From Pleurodeles waltl (lineage: Eukaryota; Chordata; Amphibia; Caudata; Salamandridae), in the NCBI RefSeq assembly GCF_031143425.1, contig NC_090447.1, positions 27,370,238-27,434,237 of the forward strand: DNA of 64,000 nt. The letters are read 5' to 3'. The position numbers and the translations under genes are program-made. Below the pieces are notes generated by a model. That model saw nothing but the letters and a program-made list of their open reading frames with translations, had not been told where the DNA came from and searched no databases. Shown here in pieces: positions 47,559 to 58,766 of this stretch. The number at the start of each line of letters is the position of its first letter. Positions within the stretch are counted from its first letter, which is position 1.

Positions 47559-48809
47559 CCTTGGGCGGCTGCTTGGGGGGCGCCCGGTCCCGCGGCGGCT
47601 CCCGGGCGCTGCAGAAGCGCGGCCGGTAGGGGTGCAGGGGCGGGCAGGCCTCCAGCCCGGCGCGCAGGCGGCCCGGGTCCAGCCGCAGCACCTCGCTCTT
47701 GCCGGGCATGTGGAAGGCGATGACCAGGCTGTTCCAGACGGTGCGGAGGAGCCGCGGGTCCCGCTCCAGCCGCCCGTCCTCGGCCAGCCGCCAGCTCAGC
47801 TCCCCGCAGAGGGACTCGGGCCGCCAGCAGAGCTCCCCGGCGCGGGACCAGTACACGGGCCCGAGGGGGGCGGCGGCGGCGGCCTGCGGGGGGTCCGGGG
47901 CCTCCTCGGAGGGCGCCCCCGGGGCCTCCTCCTCGGCCGCCCCCGGGGCCTCCTCCCCGTTCTGCACCGGCTCCTCCGCCGGGGGCCGGCTCTCCCGCTC
48001 CGGGGCCGCCTCCTCCTCCGGGGCGCGGGCCTCCTGCTCCCGGGTCTCCTCCTCCGCCCCGGGGCTCCCCTCCTCCTCCGCCGGCTCTGCTCCGCCCGGC
48101 TCCCCTCCTCCGGCCCCTCCCGGGGCACCCGCGGCAGGTGCCCGAAGTCCCCCTCGGCGCCCGGGCCGTGCACCAGCAGGCAGTGCGCCAGCTCCAGCTT
48201 GTAGAGGTCGGAGCCCAGCAGGCGCAGCTCGGGCCGGCCGCCCCCGCAGTACTGCGCCCCGTAGGCCTCCAGCAGCTCGGCCAGGCCCAGGCTGAGCGCG
48301 AAGCAGCCGTCGCGGGAGCCGCGGGCGCAGGCGGGCGCCGAGGTCAGCATGGCGCCCAGCTCGGCCTCGGGGAGCTCGGGGCCCAGCGCCGCCCGCAGCC
48401 CGGCCAGCAGCGGCTCCTCGGCCGCCCGGCGCACGGCCTCGGGGTGCGGGCTCCAGCAGGACAGCGCCAGCGTCCGCGGCTCCCCGCGCAGCAGCACCCG
48501 CCGCTGCCCGCCGCGCAGCCCGCCGTCCGCCAGGATGCCCCACAGGCCGCGGTTCTCGGTGCAGTGGCGCAGGCGGGAGACGGGCAGCGGCGCAGGCGGC
48601 GAGGGCCGCAGGGCCTCCGGGGGGCTCCGCATCCGCGGCAGCATGGCCGGCCGCCCGCCCGCGGCCTTGTGGGCCTTGAGCGCGGCGCGGGCCTCGGCCA
48701 GCGAGAGCAGCCGGCCCTCGCACACCTCCCGCGGCACCTCCCAGGCCGCCGCCGCCGCGTCCTCGGGCCGCCGCCAGAGCGGCTTCACGGTCACCAGGCG
48801 CGCGTCCAT
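47559..48809 (-). CDS. Exon 1 of the chimeric cold-shock gene, unrecognised N-terminal domains, one apparent frameshift
   Basis: The start ATG at 48809-48807 has a good Kozak context (GCGGCCATGG). The first part reads MDARLVTVKPLWRRPEDA, then RLRHCTENRGLWGILADGGL, SDLYKLELAHCLLVHGPG and DFGHLPRVPRE. I do not recognise the family. The HCTENRGLWGIL segment is only faintly like an ADP-ribosyltransferase-type H-x-T...GIL motif. An E/P/A-rich acidic linker follows, then a conserved-looking block with PVYWSRAGELCWRPESLCG and TVWNSLVIAFHMPGKSE, and KQPPK at the donor. The first part and the rest are in different frames; a one-base loss in the GGAGGAGG/CCGGCGG tract at about 48061-48120 explains it. 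Summed exon lengths (1251 + 485 bp) are one base short of a multiple of three, consistent with that. An assembly error or a true mutation are both possible. The protein would be about 578 residues. Confidence 0.65.
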
Positions 48810-49020
48810 GGCCGCCACGAGCTGCTCCACACACGGGCGCGCCCAGCACTCTCTGCGCTTCCGCCCGCGCCGCGCCGCCGCTCCTATTTCGCGCCAAACC
48901 GACGGGGGCGTCACGTGGTCGGCTTCCAGCCTATCAGCGGCGGCGTGCACGCGCGGCGGGCGGGGGTCCTCGACGAAGTGTGTGTTTAACGGTGTTCGCA
49001 TAGGAGCGCGGACTCCGTTC
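48810..49020 (-). promoter_or_regulatory. CpG-island promoter region of the cold-shock gene
   Basis: The GC- and CpG-dense region spans 47540-49020. Upstream of the start lie TTTCGCGCCAAA at 48887-48898, a perfect match to the E2F consensus, and TCACGTG at 48911-48917, an E-box. No TATA box is seen, as expected for a CpG-island promoter. E2F suggests proliferation- or germ-cell-linked expression; this is inference. Confidence 0.5.
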
Positions 49021-49699
49021 TAAGGAATAGATTCGGAAATGATCAAGCTAGTAGCAAGAAATGTGTTATATACAGGGCGCAAACAATATATTGGCTTTTG
49101 AAAATGAGACATGCTTTCATGCGTTTACGTATCAACTCTAAATAAAACTTCCGTGGTTTTCTTCTCTAAAGTATCATTGATTGATCCATCTAACCGTTAT
49201 TGATGAAGTGGACACATTATTGGTTGCATTACTTTTTATACCTTGAAATGAAAGAAGACGCCTCTATTCAAAGATGGCTACTGCAGCCGGTTTGTAGAGC
49301 CTTGAAAGAAGCTGGTCTGTCTTCACTTAGTTTGAACGCCTGGGGAGGACCTTGCACCCACGCAAGGCGCCGTAAGGGTCGCGCAGCACAGACGCGGTGT
49401 CCCCTTTGCGTGGGCGTATTTTAAAGCGGTTCCCTATGGCCTGACCTTAACATGGCCGCGGAGTGCCTTTGCTAGTCCGTGGCCCTGCCATGTGGCCGTG
49501 TTTGTGTCCCGTGATGGAGCCTCCCCGCCACCAGGACATCAGGCCTTTTATTTCTCTAAGTTAACCATTCTGTATTAAGAGACAATTGGTGGTGGCACAG
49601 TGATGCACTGTTGGTGGGGTGCCACCCACCCGTGGTTTGGAAAATCAAGGGCGAACAAAGAAGGCACAGACCTTACTCGAGGCTTGCACCCAAAACTGA
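49021..49699. other. Unassigned DNA upstream of the cold-shock gene
   Basis: No divergent gene is recognised. CpG density falls off sharply after 49020. Confidence 0.4.
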
Positions 49700-50115
49700 G
49701 GGCCTGATGTAAGTGGCCCTAGAGCCACCTTAGCGCAGCCATACCATCATTTTTTTCACGCTAAGGCGGTGCTAAATTGTTTTTTTACACATGGCGTATT
49801 TACAAAGTGGCGCAGTGCGTGCATTGTGCCACTTCGTAATCCTTTGTGCTACATTCCATTTGCGCCATTTTTTTCAACACTTTTAATGTCTGCTCAGAGC
49901 AGACGTTCAAAGGGCGCATGCCGCTGAATACAAAATTTTGGTGCTACTCCTACAGGGTACATCAGTAGCGTCAGGAATTCTGAGGCTATTGCCCCACCAT
50001 ACCCTGCACCACGGAGTGCCGTATTTTAAATACAGCGCACACATGGTGGCAGTAGAGGAGCACAAGGAAAGTGGCGATGCACTGGGTGCAGCACCACGTT
50101 TCTTGAATCAGACCC
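49700..50115. mobile_element. Non-autonomous Harbinger-like element
   Basis: The left edge GGGCCTGATGTAAG and right edge, reversed, GGGTCTGATTCAAG match as imperfect inverted repeats. The interior has internal inversions such as tgctcagagcag. No clear target triplet duplication is present. It has no gene. Confidence 0.5.
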
Positions 50116-52599
50116 AAAGTATTGGAGGAAAAGGGTCTTTATTTACTGTCTGGTGGTGTTGGGACAGTTTTCAGGAGCTGCCATCAATGCCACAACACTG
50201 AAGAGGTGGGGAATGTGAATAACCCAAGTGTTTCACTAAGAACAACTGGTGCAAATGTGTGACACCCAATCAGCAGGGGAGCGGTAGGGGTGTGGCATGT
50301 AGCAGGTGGCACATTTTCGAGAATTCTGTTGCAAATGTTTTATTGAAACACATACATGTCAACATTTAAGATGGGGAAAGTGGAAGATTTAAAAAAAAAT
50401 GACTGGGAGAAAGCATTTCTCCTTTCTGTTGGGATGGAAAAGTCCGCTGCCTGGTAAGAGTTGTCTACCTCTGCCCTGCCTGCCCAACTGTACTGTTATC
50501 TGGATGCTTAAGGCTGATTTTTGTTATAAGCAAACACAAGTCATGCATGTGTGTCATGACATAGGCCTGTCTCACAGGTTGCAGTCTTCCTGGACCAGGA
50601 GTGGCGCACAAGTGCTACCCTAATAGTGGTGAAAGCTACCTCCTTCACCAGGAGTCTAGCAGCACAAGAGTGGTTGTGGCAACATAATGTGTAGTGATCA
50701 GTAGTGGCGAACAGGACCTTTTTACCCTGTGTCACTGGACTGAGGTCTACACGCTAACTCACCTTTTTAAAAGTTCAGCTGCTGTGTGCTTACCTCAACC
50801 CTGACCTATATCAAGTAGATATGGAAGGGCGTTGCATGATGGAAACGTGCTGAGTGCATATGTGCTCACAAAAAAGTACACTACACAAGGTGTGAAGTGC
50901 GGTAGTGTGCACATGGTAAATGTTTGTATACTAGCAGTATGTCTTTTTAATATAACACACTAGTACAATACAGACAAGCTGCAGTACTGAACAGTGCACA
51001 GACTGAGTGTGGTGCTGCATGTGGTTATGCTTGTGGTGGCATAATACATGGGGGGGGGCAGTGCTGTGCAGTAGGTGTGCTGTGGATCTACACTGAGTGC
51101 AAGCGTGCCTGCACTGCTACATTACAGGGAGGGTATTGGGTTTCATTTTGGGAAGCCCTGGCCTGCCTGGTGAAAACATGAGTAGAGGGATCCCCATACA
51201 TATTTGTGTATTGCTGCATTCCTGTAAACTGGGTAGGACACACATGGGAGGATGGGAAAGCCAGACTCTCGCTATGCATTTCAAAGGGCTCTTTGCTTCA
51301 ATGATAGATCACAAGGAAGGAGCCTGGACACATCCCAGGAAGAGAGAGATGGGGCTGGTAAGGGAATCATAAAGAATAGAGCTGTAGCCTGGGATTAACC
51401 ATTTGATGAGCATATCACTATGGATGACATCCAGGTGTGAACTCTGGTCACTCCTATGCATTGCGTTGTGGGTTAATGAACTTCGGAGTACTGCCTGGTG
51501 TGACAGATATCCTTCGGGAGGAAGAAGAAAGATGTCCTCTTTAAAAAAGCAGAATCCCAACATAAAACTTAAAAGACTCACACACCAAATTACATTTTGT
51601 GTCTGGAAAAGGACTATAAGTGGGGAAGTTTGAGACCCCCAACTTTGCCATCTGTCGAGCAGCGAGATAGCCTCTGTGAGGAGGGGAAACTCTGCAAGAT
51701 TTCTGCCTTTAACCAGGACTGAGGGCACAGGCCTGCTAGTTTTCCTGCTTGTTGAGAGGACATCACCCAGAGAAACCAAGACCACCTGCCCTGGGGTACC
51801 TGTGCCCGCCTGCTTGCCAAGACCAGTGCGCACTGTGACGGAGAGGAGAGCCTTGGAAGGAGCAAAGTCCAAGGGGAGCCCTATTGTGAGGACTTCTTGT
51901 GCAAAGTGTGAAGAATCCACATTTGCACCCCTCCGGCCAGAGCCCATGTGCTGGATTGTTTTGGCAACCCCGTGTGCCAGGAGGGTTTTGCCGTGGTCAG
52001 AACCTAGCAGTGAGGTGTGTGTGGAGGGCACCATGTCTGCACAAGCTTGTGGTGGATAGCCCTGTGTGCCAGAGAGGGGGTCACTGTGAACATCAATGCC
52101 AGGTCAGTGTGACTGGATTTGCAAGTGCCATGACAGCGGCCCAGTATGCCAAGAGGTGCCCCCGGATACACTGAAGCCAAGGGTTCGGGCCATCGCCCAG
52201 GACTAAGAAGCTCCTGCTGTGACTGATACAGATCTAACCTGCATACTGCAAATTACTGCACCGAAGGAGGCCACATGATCCAATGACCTCACCGAGCTCT
52301 TGAGTATGGCCTAATAGTTTACATTCCCTGGATGCAGTCATCAGTGAATGGGGAATACGATCAAACCTCTTGCACTAAATTAAGGAGGACAGGGGGTGAC
52401 CTGACAATTACTAGAGCCCGACCTCAATGGGGATTGTGTTATTACTTTTGAATGCTGTTTACCGTTGCATGTGTAGTATTAGAATTAAAATACTTTTTAT
52501 ATAAAAAACAATATTTGACAGGATATTGATTTATTATTTGTGCTGCTTGCATATTGAGTTATGAGTAGTGTTCACTGATCTGTATCTGCGCTTTCCCCC
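50116..52599. other. Unassigned DNA, possibly including an LTR-like stretch at about 51300-52530
   Basis: A 241-codon minus-strand frame (51309-52034) and several overlapping plus-strand frames lack motifs. Phrases such as ctgtgtgccaggagg and ccctgtgtgccagagagg recur, which suggests non-coding repeat. Neither boundaries nor target duplications were found. Confidence 0.3.
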
Positions 52600-52860
52600 G
52601 CTTGTATAATCAGTTTGGTATTTAGGAGTGATCCTGGATTCTGATCGAATCTCAAAAAACATATTGTCAATGGCACTAAATCCTGTTTTAAGTAGATCAG
52701 AGCTGTGCAGTGCAATATTTCCTTACTTTCTTTTACACAAAAATTAAATCCCTGAATGTCTTTCTTTAATCAAGGCTAGATTATTGCAACTCTGCCTTCT
52801 TGTTACTTCCGAAAAATCAATATGCTGCCTACAGCAAAAATTCAAAATAACAATCAGAAC
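52600..52860 (+). pseudogene. LINE (L2/CR1-like) fragment, 5' portion, interrupted by LTR B
   Basis: The plus-strand translation includes LGVILDSD near 52626 and a broken SRLDYCNS-like block near 52770, both typical of the region following the reverse transcriptase of L2/CR1 elements. Stops are present. It ends exactly at the LTR target site AGAAC, and the remainder resumes at 54949. Confidence 0.6.
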
Positions 52861-54943
52861 TGTAGGAAGTTGGCTCTGTATATTCTATATCAAAGTGAGA
52901 TATTGTGTGCACAGAGTCCAGGGGTTCCCCAGAGGCTTAAAAGAGGCTAAAGTAGATAATACTAATGCTCTCTTTTGTGGTAGTATAGTCAAGCAGTTAG
53001 GCGTATCAGAGGGTAATGCAAAGCATTTGTTGTACACACACAGGCATAGAAGAAGCACACACTCAATGACCTAACTCCAGACCAATGGTTTTTATATAGC
53101 AAAAATATATTTTCTTAATTTATTTTTAGAACCACAAGATTGAAGTTGCAGGTAAGTACCTTAAACGTTTCATATTTCACACAGGTATCAACTGTACTTT
53201 GTTTGAAATAAGTAAATAATACAGTTTTTTAATTATTGGCAAATATCTGTTTTATAAATGGACACTTAGTACAATTTTCTGAAACAGTTCCTGAGGGGAA
53301 GAAATGTTAGATTGTTTTACAGGTAAGTACAACACTTATAGTTTCTTTCTCCGAGTTTTAGGAAGGCCAACGGTTGGGGTTCAAGTTAACCCAAAACATC
53401 CACCACCAGCAACACAGGGTCGGTCGGGTGCAAAGGTCAAAGTTGAGCACACTTAAAGTGGGTTCCTATGGATACAGGGGGTACTTGGAATCAGGCCTGC
53501 CTGCAGGTAAGTACTCGTAAGTGCTTGGTCCTTTTGGGTGCAGGACAGTGCTCTGGAGTTGGGCAGAGGTCGCTGGTCTTTTGCAGGTTTTTTGAAGCAG
53601 GAGACATGCCGGTAGGGCTGGGGCCACAGCAGTTGTCGTCTTCCTTCTTCTCTGCTGGTGGTTTCAGCTAAGCAGTGCTTCTTCTTCTTGTATGTCACTA
53701 GGTATCTGGTGAGCTGGGTTCAGGGAAGCCCTGAAATACAAGATTTAGGGGTGTCACAGGGATCAGAGGGCAGTAGCCAGTGGCTTCTGTCCCTGAGGGT
53801 GGCTATACCCTCCTTGTGTCCACTCCCTTTGGGGAGGAGGGCACATTCCTATCCCTATTGGCCCCTGTCCTCCAAACCAAGATGGACGATTCTGCAGGGA
53901 GAGGGTCACTTCAGCTCTGGACACCTTAGGGGTGGTCCCAGCTGAAGTGGTCACTCCTCCTCATTTTTCTTAAATTTCCCACACAACTGGCTTTGTCTGG
54001 GGGGGCATCTCCACTAACTGGAGTGCCCTGGGGCACTGTAACACGAGGCCTGAGTCTTTGAGGCACACCGCCAGGTGTTACAGTTCTGGCAGGGAGGGAG
54101 GTGTAAAGCACCTCCCCCCAGAGCAGGCTGTGTTTCTGGTCTCAGAGAGAACAAAGGCCGTCACCCCATGGGGTCAGAAACTCGTCTGCTAGTGGCAGGC
54201 TGGCACAGACCAATCACACCAACAATAGAGGATTGGGTAAAATACAGGAAGCATCTCTAAGATCCCCTCTGTGTGCATTTTTTAATAAATCCCACACTAG
54301 TATCAGTGTGGGTATATTGTGCTGAAAAGTTTGATACCAAACTTCCCAGTATTCAGTGAAGCCATTATGCGACTGTGGGGTTCGTAATGACAAACTCCCA
54401 GACCATATACTTAATACGGCCACACTGCACTTACAATGTCTAAGAATAGACTTAGACACTGTAGGGGCATATTGCTCATGCAACTATGCCCTCACTTGTT
54501 AAATAGTGTACCCCGCCTTAGGGCTGTAAGGTCTGCTAGAGGGGTGACTTACCTATGCTACAGCGAGTGTTTTGTGGGCATGGCACCCTGAGGGGGATGC
54601 CATGTCGACTTTGCCTTTTTCACCCCACCAACACACGCAATCTGCAATGGCAGTGTGAATGTGTTAGGTGAGGGGTCCCTTAGGGTGGCACAACATATGC
54701 TGCAGCTCTTAGGGACCTTCCCTGGTCACAGAGCCCTTGGTACCACTGGTACCTTTTACAAGGGACTTATCTGTGTGCCAGGGGTGTGCCAATTGTGGAA
54801 ACAATGGTACATTTTTAGGGAAAGAACACTGGTGCAGGGGCCTGGTTAGCAGGGTCCCAGCACACTCAGTCAAGCCAGCATCAATATCAGGCAGAAAGTG
54901 TGTGTGTGGGGAGGGGGGGACTGCAACAAGTGAGTTTACTACA
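52861..54943 (-). mobile_element. Complete solo LTR (LTR B) with 5-bp target duplication
   Basis: It runs from TGTAGGAAGTTGG on the plus strand to TTTACTACA, so the termini are TGTAGTAA...CTTCCTACA on its own strand. AGAAC is duplicated at 52856-52860 and 54944-54948. Same-family stretches are shared with LTR A in the opposite orientation. The length is 2083 bp and no internal genes remain, so it arose by recombination between two LTRs. Confidence 0.9.
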
Positions 54944-54948
54944 AGAAC

Positions 54949-55375
54949 CATTTTCAACTTCTAAAAATTTGTGTCCATTCCTAACTTCCTCTGCTAATTA
55001 CACAGAAACATATCCTTTTTAAGTTTCATGCATGATGTTTAAGTACATTTTTTCAAAAGTCAGCACCAGAGGTTGTAGTAAAAAAGATCAAGAAATGCAT
55101 TCCTTCCAGAAACCTTATAGCTGGCAACACAGCTAACTTTGTGGTTGCTTCCACCAAGGACACTGAATGGGGTGGCAGAGCGTTCAGGGCTCAGCATGCT
55201 GCTCTGTCAATAAAGATCTCTCTCAAGCCCCCACACTACAAGTATTAAAATTCAGGAAAGCTTTAAATGCCTGGCTTTTTTCTTATTTATTTCTTAAGTT
55301 CCTCTACCACAACTGTGCCAAAATACTCCAGTAACTTTATAAAATCCCATAAATGAATAAATAAAATGTACCTTT
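54949..55375 (+). pseudogene. LINE (L2/CR1-like) fragment, 3' portion
   Basis: This continues the LINE interrupted by LTR B. FRKALNAWLF-like coding near 55255-55290, preceded by a WGGRAFRAQ segment, is the C-terminal WNSLP...F-KLLKxWLF signature. It is followed by an AATAAATAAAA-rich 3' end near 55355. Confidence 0.6.
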
Positions 55376-55441
55376 GTAATACTGTGCAGAATTGGTTTAT
55401 AGCCCCTCTCCAGTATGACTGGATCACCCTGCATCCCTGTA

Positions 55442-55680
55442 GAACAAGTTACTTACCGTAGGTAATGCTCTTTCTGGCAGAGACCATAGGCCTGATTACG
55501 ACCTTGGTGGAGGGGATTACTCCGTCCCAAATGTGACGGATATCCTGTCTGCTGTGTTACAAGTTCCATAGGATATAATGGAACTTGTAATATGGCGGGC
55601 GGGATCTCCGTCACAGTTGGGACGGAGTAATCCCCTCCACCAAGGTCGTAATCAGGCTCTATATCTATCAAAGATCCTCC
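55442..55680. repeat. Dispersed repeat beginning GTTACTTACC, copy 2, split by a MITE
   Basis: The sequence acaagttacttaccgtaggtaatgctctttctggcagagacc is closely similar to 55899 onward. It is interrupted at 55489 by the MITE and resumes at about 55660. Confidence 0.5.
55489..55659. mobile_element. Palindromic MITE with TAT/ATA-type target
   Basis: The ends GGCCTGATTACGACCTTGG and its complement form inverted arms extending about 50 bp each, through the ggattactccgtccc segment. ATA / TATA flank the ends. It is about 171 bp, with no gene, and inserted inside a dispersed repeat. Confidence 0.75.
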
Positions 55681-55898
55681 ACCTTTTCAGTAGTCCCCAG
55701 GCATCAGACTGGATCTGGAAGATTTCCATCTGTTGACACTATTGTCTGGATGGTTAAGTTCGCCGAGAAGGGGAACTTGCACACTCTGTCCTGCAGAAGT
55801 TTCTGGTTTGAGTCCACTCACAGACCCTCCTCCAAATAGGTACTGCTTTGGTCTCAATTCAAAAGCTGAGGAATCCGTAGCTCGAAGTCTCTATCAGA

Positions 55899-56290
55899 AA
55901 AACAAGTTACTTACCTTAGGTAACACTTTTTCTGGTAGAGATTCCGTCTACCCACATATTCCTAAGCAATCCTCCCTTCTTTCCCATTCTGTGTTTGGAC
56001 TCCATATGTTAATAAGATCACAAGTCTAGGAATCTTCTCACTGCTTTCGATCATTATTGCTCTTGAAGCTTTGCATCTGGAGACGTGGAAGCAACTGATG
56101 TCAGTGTGCAGGGGTGGCAGCTATGTAAGCTCTACATGTCATTTCCAGTGCTGTAGGGAGTGAGTGCAGGCTGCACAGCAACACCTGTTGGTGTGCCACA
56201 GTACTGCTGAAAAATCCTCCAGATTCAGTCTGACACCTGGGGAATAATCAAGAGGAATCTGCGATTAGAAGCCTCTAGCCAAATGGATCT
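55899..56290. repeat. Dispersed repeat beginning GTTACTTACC, copy 3
   Basis: It shares acaagttacttaccttaggtaacactttttctggtagaga with copy 2 and more loosely with 36745 onward. The family is unidentified. The far boundary is uncertain. Confidence 0.5.
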
Positions 56291-57369
56291 GTGGTGCGGT
56301 GCTATTTTTAGGGTTACATCTTATGCATGCAGCTGTTTGGATCAGGCCAGTTCCTTATAGCCTGTTTATGCTGTAATATGCTCTATGCAGTTTTTAAATT
56401 GGGCCAATCTCATTCTCACTTTTATTGCTACTTCCATTGGGTGCATGAGTGCGGCTTCCCAGTATGTGCCTCACAGGACCCAGATTCTTCTCCCATGCCT
56501 CACTTCGTTGACTCAGACATTCTAGGATGTAGACAAGTCCGCTCGATTGTTCATGTCTCCCAACAGTACAATTATATCTATGTATTTTAATTAATCATTT
56601 TGATTACAACTAAACCTGTCGGTCACTTCTAAAAGAGTGTAGAAAGGATTATCACAGTGAAATTCTTCTAACTCAAGATTCCTAGGTTTGTCAAAGGAGA
56701 TAATCAACACCAAAATCCTTGTCTGCTAATGGAATATTCCATATAACAAAATACCAGTCTACCGCTTTAAAACAGTGTAAAATGTGGGTTACACACTGAG
56801 TAGAGTTATAAAAGAACCAGATCTTCAAAGATCAATCTGGGTTCATTAAATACAGAAATTGCCCTACTAATCTCAATACAATAACTGGCATCATTCATCT
56901 GATTCAAAATAAATTGGCACACAATCTCCAGTGAGTTTAGATGTTTAAAAGTCTTTTCACAACTCTCACTGGAGTAATTTGTATGACGTCCTCCGACATA
57001 TGAATGTTGTGAGAGCTTCCGTGTTAGCCTCTTTGACTTATATTGTAATTCATCAGCACGCATCAATGCAGATTGTCTTTGGACAGCACATGAAAAAATA
57101 GCAATCAGGATTGCTAGCTAGCCCCCAAATTTAGCAATTTGACTCTGAAACCTCTTGCAATCACAATTTGTGCAAATGATGCCACAATTACAAGATGTAA
57201 AGGGGACATTTGTGAAAATATGTCATTATTTACAGATAACATGCTTGTTATTATTTCAGATCTAGACTCAAATATTCCAGGATCCTGACACTATATGGTA
57301 TATTTTGCAGACGTGTGGTTACCTAGCGTAAAACAAGGGCGACACCCATTTGCCTCCTTCTTATAACTT
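56291..57369. other. Unassigned DNA
   Basis: The stretch is AT-rich, with no gene or repeat structure supported. Confidence 0.4.
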
Positions 57370-58033
57370 ACATATTGTATTGTATTGTAATTGTATTTAA
57401 ATAGCACTTACTACCCCTGACGAGGCGGCGAAACGCTTTTCGGTGAGTAGTACGCTACTCTGGAACCCAACAAGAATTAGTGATGCATTAGTATCGGGAA
57501 ATAATGAGTACAGTTTTAGTATTATTATGAGTTAATTGGAGCCGTAGATATGACAGTTTGTTAGTTAGATTGACTGGAGTAATGGAGGGGTGGAGGAGGA
57601 AAGAAATCCAGAAGTGTTAATTGGGAGTATATCCTTAATTTACTCAACCCAAAGGCTTGGGATGAGTAAAGGGGGGTGGAGGAGGGAAGAGTATGTGGAA
57701 GGGTTAGGGAGAGCATAGTAGCAGGGTGAGATAAATGCGGGAGAATTTAGTAGGGTTGTGTGGGAGGTCACGGTAGTAGAGTGAGGTTTGGTGAGTTAGA
57801 TGTGGAAGCGGAGGGAAGAGTTTAGGCAGAGTTATTTAGGAGATTAAAGTAGTAGAAAGGATTTGGGATGAGTCAGAGTGAGAATGGAGGATAGTTTGAT
57901 AAAGACATGACATATGATGATGGGTAGATAAGTGTGATAAGATGAGAGCAGGAATTCATAGATATCTAGTATAACAACCCACCCAGGAGCCATGCAATGA
58001 CCCACGAACATGCCAAGCACAGAAACAACATAT

Positions 58034-58080
<47 letters not shown>

Positions 58081-58766
58081 TACATATACATACACACACA
58101 CACACATGAATACACACACATATGCACATACAATACATAATTAGAACCATGGGTAAAATATACTTAGTCAAACAGGTTTAAAGAGTGTGTGTGTATTTTA
58201 TTGTTATGACATAGTAGCAATACATATTTTCTAAAGAAACAAAAATTAACTAGAAATATACTCATAATCTGAAAAAAATATTTATCAACATAGGCATATG
58301 CAGTCCATAGCTGTTTGAATGGTGGTTATGAAGGAAAGAGCCAACTCTTGAGTAGTTTTCTGAAGACAAGAAAGTTATCTGTGGCTCTTATAGTTGGGGG
58401 TAATGAATTCCATAGTTTGGCTGCTTGAACGGAGAAGGATGTACCACCTATAGTCTTTTTCTTGTGGGGTGGTGTTCTAAGGAGGGTGCCAATCTTGAGC
58501 GGAGGTTTCTTTGTTGAATGTATTTGGTAATTTTGTTTCTGATAAAAAGCGGTCCTGTTCCATGTATAGCTTTGTGGGTGATACAAATCAGCTTGAAAGT
58601 GCATCTTCTGGCAACGGGTAACCAGTGTAGTGCTCTCAAAGCAGGGGAGATGTGGGTTTGCGGCTTTACATGTAATGTGAAGTTGAATGTTAGATCTTTT
58701 TTAAGTTTAAATGTATTTACTGATTTTATAAGGAATCAAACAACAGTTGATAGTAGCTCATCAATA
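57370..58766 (-). pseudogene. L2/CR1-like LINE, 3' end with C-terminal ORF2 and 3' UTR
   Basis: On the minus strand, THISPALRALHWLPVARR near 58620-58680 is followed by GTGPLFI and then, in a second frame, AAKLWNSLPPTIRATDNFLV and KLLKSWLF at 58340-58440. This is the typical C-terminus of L2/CR1 ORF2. The 3' UTR runs down to an ATTACAATACAATACAATA repeat at 57373-57396, the sort of short tandem tail LINEs of this clade carry. At 58767 a Tc1 element interrupts it and its upstream part resumes at 60330. Confidence 0.75.
58034..58112. repeat. Microsatellite (TA)n with (CA)n flanks
   Basis: A pure TA run at about 58042-58074 is flanked by CACACA tracts, inside the LINE 3' UTR. Confidence 0.85.

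Noticed and set aside
48130..48897. Upstream part of the 456-codon minus-strand frame (Ala/Arg/Gly-rich)
   Set aside because: It is a shadow of the true N-terminal frame in very GC-rich sequence. Only the part downstream of about 48120 in that frame is coding.
47632..49023. Long plus-strand frames over the CpG island
   Set aside because: They lie antisense to exon 1, are explained by high GC (few stops), and lack motifs.
51309..52034. A 241-codon minus-strand frame
   Set aside because: It overlaps open frames in other phases, has no recognisable domain and lies in what looks like non-coding repeat.
57417..57434. CTGACGA...GAAAC hammerhead-like sequence
   Set aside because: There is no complementary stem between the two core motifs, and it lies antisense in a LINE 3' UTR, so it is probably chance.
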